Source of the DNA: Anas platyrhynchos
Lineage: Eukaryota; Chordata; Aves; Anseriformes; Anatidae
Length of the DNA stretch: 64,000 nucleotides
Assembly (NCBI RefSeq): GCF_047663525.1
Contig: NC_092613.1
Coordinates: 6,597,501-6,661,500, forward strand
Direction of reading: 5' to 3'
Made by a program: the position numbers and the translations under genes. The notes under the pieces are model-generated. The model saw only the letters and a list, made by a program, of their open reading frames with translations, did not search any database and had not been told where the DNA came from. Within the stretch, counting starts at the first letter, position 1. Each line of letters opens with the position of its first letter. This document shows, in pieces, positions 58,192 through 64,000 of this stretch.

Positions 58192-58605
58192 ATGGCGGCG
58201 GAGCCGGCTCGGGACACGGCCACGGCCACGGGGGGGGCAGCGGCCGCCCCCTTCTCGCTGCTGCACCTGCACCTGGAGCTGGGGGTCGCTTTCGGCTCGG
58301 GGGGGGGCGCGGGGCGGTTGCGGGGGGCTGCGCGCTTGGAGCTGCGCTGCGTGCGCCCTGGGGGCCGCGCCCTGGTGCTGGACTCGCACCCCACGCTGGA
58401 GGTGCGGGGGGCGACCCTGCTGCCCCCCCCGTGCCCCCCCGGGGCCGAGAGCGATGCCGATGCCGGGGGGGGGCAGGAGCTGCCCTTCGAGACCCTCCCG
58501 TTCGCCAGTTACGGCTCGGCGCTGCGCATCGCCCTGCCCCGCGAGCCGCGGCCCGGGGACCTGCTGGCGCTGCGCATCGACTACGAGGCGGGCGAGGGAC
58601 CCGGG
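58192..58605 (+). CDS. RNPEP: RNPEP exon 1
   Basis: Residues 1-138: an Ala/Gly-rich, poorly conserved start, then [16 protein letters not shown] and the N-terminal beta-domain to [10 protein letters not shown]. The donor is GGG|GTGAGA, phase 0. A pyrimidine tract ending CCCGCAG lies just before the ATG and could be an acceptor for an untranslated upstream exon. Confidence 0.92.
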
Positions 58606-61600
58606 GTGAGAGGGGGGCGAGGGGCTGGGGAAGGGCCACGGGGGGGTTGAGGGGCCGGGGAGGGTCCGCAGAAGGAGTTTTGGGGTTTAGGGTTGGGTCC
58701 CACGCTGTCCCGAAGGTGTCTGGCGTGGGGTGGATTGGGGAGCGAGGTGGGTGCCCATGGTGAGCGGACCCCGCCGCCCCCCTCACCGCCTCGCTGTTCC
58801 CCCCCCCCTGTGCTGCAGATGTCGTGGCTGGCCTCCTCCCAAACTGCCCAGAAGGAGAAGCCTTTCCTCTATACCTCTGGCTTCCCTGTGCTCAACAGGT
58901 CCTTCTTCCCCGGCTTCCACACCCCGGGCACGAAGAGCACCTACTCGGCACGGGTCCAGGTAAAGCCCCGCCGCTCACAGCGCTGTCTCTTGTCTCTCGC
59001 CAGGTGTGCTGGCTCACCCCCGAGCAGACCGCGGGGAAGCAGAAGCCCTTTATGTACACTCAAGGCCAGGCCGTCCTGAATAGATCCTTTTTCCCTGGCT
59101 TTGACACTCCAGCAGTTAAATGCACATACTCAGCCACGGTGCAGGTAAGCGGCTCCCCGGGAGGGGCGCGGGGCACAAACCCCAACGCCTTCCCGAAGCT
59201 CTCCCAGAGCAAAGCCCTCGCCGTGCTCCCACCTGGAGGTGCTCGAGGGGCCGGATGCCCCAGACATGTGGAAGCATTTGGGTGCTGCAGGAGTGCTGCC
59301 CACAGCCTGTGCAGCCATGGGTTTGAGACAATTTGGAGCATTACACCCCAAATTCCCACTTCAGGCCCCCAGCAGAGAAGGCAGTGACAAATATTTAGCT
59401 TCTACTTTGTTTTCCTCTACGAGTACACCCGGCCTGAGTCGCTCCTCTCCCCCTTCCCCAGCCACTGCTGCAGCCTCTGGTTCGTGCGTGGCAGCGGGTG
59501 CGTGCCGGGGGGTGTGCCGACAGCTTTTGCCTCCGAGCAGGAGGCTGCCAAAATGCTTCACACTTGACGCTGAGGTGCCAGGGAGCAGCTGGGATTAGCT
59601 GGGTGCTTGAACCTCTCAGGTCTCCTCGTGGGGATGCAGCTGCCTGAATAATTCCTCTGAATCCTTACCGTGGAGCACCCAGCTCGGTCCCCTAGCAGGC
59701 AGCGGGTGCCTTCCCCTTTTTGTTTAACCCCAAACCAAGTCGCTCACACCCAGCTTTGTCCCCTCTCCTGGGGGCGCGCAGCCAACAGCGGTGCTGCCGG
59801 GGGTGAAGGATGCTGCTGGGGGCTGTGACGCTGATGGCATACTGAGGCCGTGGCATCAGCTGAGGATGCAGGACTTTATTTTTCTCCCTCTTGCTCTAAA
59901 TTCTTCCCCGAAAGTTGGAGCAAAGCTCCCTCCTGAAGGGTGAGCACGGGGCTCGTGTGTTGGAAAACCCCGGTGCAGGGATCGGTGCTGCAGGAACCGT
60001 GCTCTCCCCAGCCCCACCGGCCTCACCTCCTGCCTGTCCTGGGAGCCACTGCAGAGCTCACTGGGGCCTGACGAACCGGGATAACGAGCTGTTGTGCAAG
60101 GATGGGGAGGAGAGCTGCTTTCTGCAGGGCACACGCTGCTTCCTGCCTCCCTGTCCTGCTCCCTGCTGCGCCCTGTGGCACCGGGGCTCACCGTGTGCCT
60201 CTCTTGCTGTGCTCAGCTGCTTTGTCCCCAATGCTGTGGTTGGGGCTTGGCTCTGGGGATGCATCGTGGAGTCCCCCGCTGGGCTGGCAGACACCCTGCT
60301 TCGTGCAGCACAGATCTGATGGGCGTTTTGTCCACGTTTCCAGGTCCCCGAGGGCTTCACGGCGGTGATGAGCGCCACGACCTGGGAGAAGCAGAAGGAC
60401 AACACTTTCGTCTTCAAGATGGACCATCCCATCCCCTCCTACCTGATCGCCCTGGCTGTCAGGGACATGGTGTCTGCTGAAGTTGGCCCAAGGTAAGTGC
60501 CTGCAGGAGCAACCTGCAGCACATAACCCCAAGCAAAGGTCCCACGTCTCTTCCCCAGGCTGCTCGTTGGAGCTCGCGGCTGCTCCAGCACCCGTGTAAA
60601 AGCCCTTTGGCATTCAGACTAGGAAAGAGATTGCAACAGTTGGACTCTCGTTAGCTTCATTTATCACCAGGCTTTTATGCTGTCGCAGAATAAACACGTG
60701 CGGGTGTTGCCTGATGAAGCAACGGGGTGAAAGTCCCCTCCTGGTTATCGCTGCCTCTTGTTGGTGCTGGCCAAGCACGCGCCAACAGGTCTCCACCTGC
60801 CCCATGATTGTCCTGCAGGGTCCCCCGGCGCTGCCTCCTCCTGCTGCAGACACAACGCACTGCTCGGGGCAGGGTGGGGGGATCTCTTTGGGGGCACTTG
60901 CTCGGCTCTGGAGGAGGCCCCGACTCAGAGGGGTCGCTCAGTGGGGCTGAATGTCCCCCCAAGTCCCTGCTCCTTGGCGTCTGGAGGGACCCCCTTCCCT
61001 TTTATCGCTCTGTTGGTCTCTGCAGGAGCCGTGTCTGGGCCGAGCCCTGCCTGATCGAGGCTGCTAAGAAGGAGTACGATGGGGTGATCGAGGAGTTCCT
61101 GGCCGTGGGCGAGAAGCTCTTTGGACCCTATGTTTGGGGCAGGTATGAGGGGCTCTGTTCCTTGGGGCTGGGGACGGAGCATCCCCCAGCCCTGGGCCGT
61201 GGCTGCAGGCAGAGTTGGCTCCGTACCAAGCCGCCGACCCTTCCCTGCCAGGTACGACGTCCTGTTCATGCCGCCCTCGTTCCCCTTCGGCGGGATGGAG
61301 AACCCCTGCATCACCTTCGTGACGCCCTGCCTGCTGGCCGGGGACCGCTCCCTGGTGGACGTCATCATCCACGAGATCTCCCACAGCTGGTTCGGGAACC
61401 TGGTCACCAACGCCACCTGGGGCGAGTTCTGGCTGAACGAGGGCTTCACCATGTACGCGCAGAGGCGCATTTCCACCGAGGTCTACGGTGCGTGGCCGTG
61501 CCCGGGGGGTCTGCGGGGTTTTGGGGTCCGTGCCATCTGCTGGCCCGGCAGCTGCTCCCCCAGCCAGCAGGGCTCACGCCGCTTGCCCCTGGTAGCAGCA

Positions 61601-63270
61601 CCCGTCACGCTCTCACCGCGTGCGGGTCGGGGTCTCCAAACGCCTCCGCTTGTCCCCGTCAGGTTCAGCGTACACCTGCCTGGAGGCCGCCACGGGCAGG
61701 GCCCTGCTGCGCCAGCACATGGACAACACCGGGGAGGACCATCCGCTCAACAAGCTCCGGGTGGTGATCGAGCCAGGTCCGTGGCAGCCCCCGCGGGCGG
61801 TGCTGGTGGTGCCCGAGGCTGTGCGGGGCTCTGCTCCATGCGGAAAGGGTGAATCCGCTCGTTTTGCAGAGCAGCAGATGGGTTGTGAGAGGTTTCCCTT
61901 CTCCCCTGCTAGGCGTCAACCCGGACGACACGTACAACGAGACCCCCTACGAGAAGGGGTTCTCCTTCGTCAGCTACCTGGCGCACCTCGTGGGGGACCA
62001 GGGCAAGTTTGACGCCTTCCTGCAGGTCGGTGGAGGGACGGCACGGGGAGCTCGGCCCAAAACTGGGGTTGGGAGACACGAAATGCTGCGGGGGGAGGAA
62101 GGGCTGAGCGCAGCAGCAGATGGGGAAGGGGTGTTCGGGGACATGCTGGAGGATCCAGGGGTAGGCAGCGAGCGTGTGTGGCAGCCCACCCCGGCCGTCC
62201 CCACAGGCCTACGTGGAGCGGTTCAAGTTCCAGAGCATCACCGCGGATGATGCCCTCAATTTCTTCCTGGAATACTTCCCCGAGCTGAAGAAGCAAGGCG
62301 TGGACTCGCGCCCAGGTCAGTGCGGGGCGGTGCGAGCTTCGTGTGCCACAACCACCTCGCCTCACCCATGGGGCTGCCGAGGTGCGAACCGAGCCTTGCC
62401 CAAGCGGGGCCCCCCCCAGCTTCCCCTCCCTGCCTCACCTCAGGCTTGGAGTTCGATCACTGGCTGAACACACCGGGCTGGCCGCCCTTCCTGCCCGACC
62501 TCTCCCCGGGGCAGCAGCTGATGAAGCCGGCGGACGAGCTGGCGGAGCTGTGGGCGGCCGAGAGCTTGAACGTGGAGGCGATCGAAGCCGTGGACATCAC
62601 GGGCTGGAAGACGTACCAGCTGGTCTACCTCCTGGACCAGCTCCTGCAGAAGTCGCCCCTACCCGAAGGTGAGGGCCTGGCGCCCGGGGTGGCATCACAC
62701 AGGGCCCAGGCTGGGGGCCGGGGATGTGAGGGGCTGCACCCGCACGGCCTCACCCAGCCCTGGGGTGCCGGGGAGCCCGGGGCCGGGAGGATTTGGGCGA
62801 GCAGAGGCGATCACTCTCTCTCACAGGCAACGTGGAGAGGCTGAGCGCCATGTACCCCAAGATCTCCAAGGCCCAGAACGCCGAGCTGCGGCTGCGCTGG
62901 TGCCAGATCATCCTCAAGAACAACCACGAGCCCGAGTACAGCAAGGTCAAGGACTTTCTCCACAGCCAGGTTTGTCCCGTCCCTCTGAGGGGACAAGGGT
63001 GACACCAGGGGGGACACACAGGACCCCCCCCCTCGGTCATCCCCAGCCCTCCCCGTGCTGCGGTGGAGGTGGCTGGGCCCCGACCGCGTCTCTCTCGGGC
63101 AGGGGAAGCAGAAGTACACCCTGCCCCTGTACCGCGCCATGTGGGCCGGCTCGGAGGCGGCCCGGGCCCTGGCCATGGAAACCTTCTCGGCCACGGCCGC
63201 CCAGCTCCACGTCAACGTCCAGAACTACGTCAAGAAGATCCTGGGCCTGGAGGGGGCAGAGAAGGAGTGA
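58192..63270 (+). CDS. RNPEP: RNPEP, aminopeptidase B (M1 zinc metallopeptidase): complete
   Basis: RNPEP removes N-terminal Arg/Lys from peptides and is used in hormone precursor trimming (family knowledge). Eleven exon positions give 1929 coding bases (642 aa; human about 650), using either exon 2 copy. Visible hallmarks are the exopeptidase motif GGMEN (287-291), the zinc site HEISH...E (H314, H318, E337; general base E315), and PYEKG with the proton-donor Tyr (Y403). The C-terminal helical domain as in LTA4H begins around exon 8. The start has GCCATGG context. No signal peptide is evident. The gene is head to head with NAV1. Every junction is GT-AG and in phase; exons are listed separately. 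Confidence 0.97.
58819..58959 (+). CDS. RNPEP: RNPEP exon 2a, alternative tandem copy
   Basis: A 47-codon phase-0 exon ([20 protein letters not shown] onward) with the acceptor GTGCTGCAG and the donor CAG|GTAAAG. It is homologous to exon 2b over its whole length, with 31 of 47 residues identical. It differs at positions normally fixed in M1 peptidases: TQGQA becomes TSGFP, FDTP becomes FHTP, and LTPEQT becomes LASSQT. Of the 31 shared residues, 22 use different synonymous codons, so the copy is old and its core is under selection rather than a fresh or decaying duplicate. It is probably mutually exclusive with 2b. Confidence 0.8.
59004..59144 (+). CDS. RNPEP: RNPEP exon 2b, canonical copy
   Basis: A 47-codon phase-0 exon ([20 protein letters not shown] onward) with the acceptor TCTCGCCAG and the donor CAG|GTAAGC. 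It matches the remembered mammalian RNPEP sequence, including [10 protein letters not shown], whose glutamines line the S1 pocket in M1 peptidases (residues 158 and 160 here). Confidence 0.96.
59145..60343 (+). other. RNPEP: RNPEP intron 2 (1.2 kb)
   Basis: The longest RNPEP intron, downstream of exon 2b. I see no third copy of exon 2 in it and no other feature. Confidence 0.8.
60344..60492 (+). CDS. RNPEP: RNPEP exon 3
   Basis: Encodes [17 protein letters not shown] to VSAEVGP. The acceptor is TTTCCAG and the donor AG|GTAAGT. The [10 protein letters not shown] block is typical of M1 peptidases. Confidence 0.96.
60493..61025 (+). other. RNPEP: RNPEP intron 3 (0.5 kb)
   Basis: Nothing recognised. 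The remaining RNPEP introns are 44-425 bp and equally plain. Confidence 0.8.
61026..61142 (+). CDS. RNPEP: RNPEP exon 4
   Basis: Encodes [17 protein letters not shown] to FGPYVWG. The acceptor is TCTGCAG and the donor AG|GTATGA. Confidence 0.96.
61252..61487 (+). CDS. RNPEP: RNPEP exon 5 (catalytic core)
   Basis: Contains GGMEN and the full zinc site [10 protein letters not shown]...WLNEGF. All three metal ligands and the catalytic Glu are intact. The donor is G|GTGCGT. Confidence 0.97.
61663..61776 (+). CDS. RNPEP: RNPEP exon 6
   Basis: Encodes [18 protein letters not shown] to VVIEP. The acceptor is CCGTCAG and the donor G|GTCCGT. Confidence 0.95.
61913..62025 (+). CDS. RNPEP: RNPEP exon 7 (catalytic Tyr)
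   Basis: Encodes [18 protein letters not shown] to FDAFLQ. The Tyr of PYEKG is the transition-state-stabilising residue of the family. The acceptor is CTGCTAG and the donor CAG|GTCGGT. Confidence 0.96.
62207..62315 (+). CDS. RNPEP: RNPEP exon 8
   Basis: Encodes [20 protein letters not shown] to VDSRP. The acceptor is CCCACAG and the donor G|GTCAGT. Confidence 0.95.
62444..62668 (+). CDS. RNPEP: RNPEP exon 9 (C-terminal helical domain)
   Basis: Encodes [19 protein letters not shown] to QKSPLPE. The conserved WLNTPGWPP marks the linker to the helical domain. The acceptor is CACCTCAG and the donor G|GTGAGG. Confidence 0.96.
62827..62969 (+). CDS. RNPEP: RNPEP exon 10
   Basis: Encodes [20 protein letters not shown] to FLHSQ in the helical domain. 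The acceptor is TCTCACAG and the donor CAG|GTTTGT. Confidence 0.95.
63103..63270 (+). CDS. RNPEP: RNPEP exon 11 (C-terminus)
   Basis: Encodes [18 protein letters not shown] to EGAEKE, then TGA at 63268. The acceptor is TCGGGCAG. Confidence 0.96.
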   Translation, partial: GKQKYTLPLYRAMWAGSEAARALAMETFSATAAQLHVNVQNYVKKILGLEGAEKE

Positions 63271-63345
63271 GCGGAGAAGGGGGTGCTCCTGCCCCTGCCC
63301 GGCTGGGGCAAGCCCTCCGTGAGGTCTCCCTGCGCATATTTGCTT

Positions 63346-63351
63346 ATTAAA
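63346..63351 (+). terminator. RNPEP: RNPEP poly(A) signal ATTAAA
   Basis: ATTAAA lies 76 bases after the stop, followed by a T-rich and GT-containing stretch (TTTTTTTTGTGC). The 3' UTR is therefore only about 100 bases. Confidence 0.75.
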
Positions 63352-64000
63352 TTTTATAATTTTTACCTTTTTTTTGTGCTTTATTTCCAGCAGTCCCTGT
63401 GCAGTTTGTGCTCCTCCTGGCCAGGAACCATCCCCAGGCCCCGGGGTTTACCTTGGAGGGCTGGGCCTGGCACGGAGGCCAGGGTCCTCTGCTGGGGGTC
63501 CGGGGGGCTCATTTTGGGGCTGGGGAGGGCAGGATCCGTCCCTGCTGTGCCACCTCTGCCCTGGGCAGAACAGGGCCCTGCCACAGGCTGGCAGCGCGAC
63601 AAACCCCACGGATTTGTGAGCAAAGGGGGAGCTTAGTGCGGGATCTGCCCTCCAGCCTCGGTGCAGGGATCAAGGATGGAGCCTGGCCCCATGAACCTGC
63701 AGTGCAGGAGCAGCAGCTGGGTCAAAACCATCCCCTAAGCGAGGCCGTGAGATACAGGGAGCGACTCTGACACGTTTCTGAGCAGCAGCAGAATGGTAAT
63801 GGACGTGGGGGCTCCAGCCCAGGCACAGCCTAATGGGCTTTTAGGCAGAACTTTCCATCAGGAGAATAACTGCGCTGGTGAGCAGCCAGGCGCTGACAGC
63901 AAACCCGAGCTGACACCACCATGGTGCCGCGTGGAACCAACCCTGAGCCTTTTGCTGGGGTAAATCCCACAGAGGATGGACAACGATGCAGGTAAAACAC
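63352..64000. other. Intergenic DNA downstream of RNPEP
   Basis: After the poly(A) signal I see no exon, repeat or further gene up to the window edge. Confidence 0.7.

Noticed and set aside
58681..58700. GGTTTAGGGTTGGG as a telomeric repeat
   Set aside because: Only one imperfect unit; compatible with chance in G-rich intron 1 of RNPEP.
56715..58763. 682-aa proline-rich plus-strand open frame
   Set aside because: Produced by C-run sequence upstream of RNPEP; it overlaps RNPEP exon 1 in another frame and has no recognisable domain.
1..64000. CRISPR arrays, bacterial operons, ribosome binding sites, prophage or insertion sequences
   Set aside because: The window is intron-rich vertebrate DNA; no direct-repeat arrays or prokaryotic signals are present.
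1..64000. tRNA, rRNA or recognisable microRNA genes
   Set aside because: No cloverleaf A/B box pairs or known RNA sequences were recognised by eye; a covariance-model search would be needed to exclude them.

Overview
This is vertebrate nuclear DNA, most likely from a bird. It is very GC-rich with short introns, carries a degraded CR1 LINE copy (about 56.1-56.3 kb) and is otherwise poor in transposons. That combination suggests an avian microchromosome. All coding sequence sits in spliced exons, and most long open frames are GC-driven shadows. I placed every exon by hand from splice sites, reading phase and remembered family sequence; nothing was aligned or searched.

Two genes fill the window. 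NAV1 (neuron navigator 1) lies on the minus strand. Its 30 canonical coding exons run from the start codon at 46346 to the stop at 3527, and all junctions are GT-AG and in phase. The model has 5616 coding bases (1871 aa; the human canonical protein is about 1877 aa). A 3' UTR of roughly 3.4 kb with several poly(A) signals occupies 150-3526. The layout is a 19 kb first intron, a 2.6 kb second intron, an 8.4 kb third intron holding an internal alternative promoter and first exon (about 17.86 kb), then a compact cluster of 27 exons (3.5-14.9 kb) that includes a 9-nt microexon. Two further in-phase exons upstream of the canonical first exon (48972-49039 and 49308-49848) encode an alternative N-terminus with an SxIP microtubule plus-end motif. 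Their transcript may start in the CpG-rich region near 57.6-57.9 kb.

RNPEP (aminopeptidase B, an M1 zinc peptidase) lies on the plus strand at 58192-63270: 11 exon positions, 642 aa, ATTAAA poly(A) signal at 63346. Exon 2 exists as two tandem, equal-length, equal-phase copies separated by only 44 bp. They look like a mutually exclusive pair that swaps the S1-pocket segment of the enzyme. I consider this the most interesting observation in the window.

The two genes are head to head around a GC-rich region at about 57.4-58.7 kb. The remaining space is NAV1 intron and intergenic DNA with simple repeats, a few telomere-like repeats, and AT-richer islands containing homeodomain, MEF2 or RFX-like motifs that are candidate regulatory elements.
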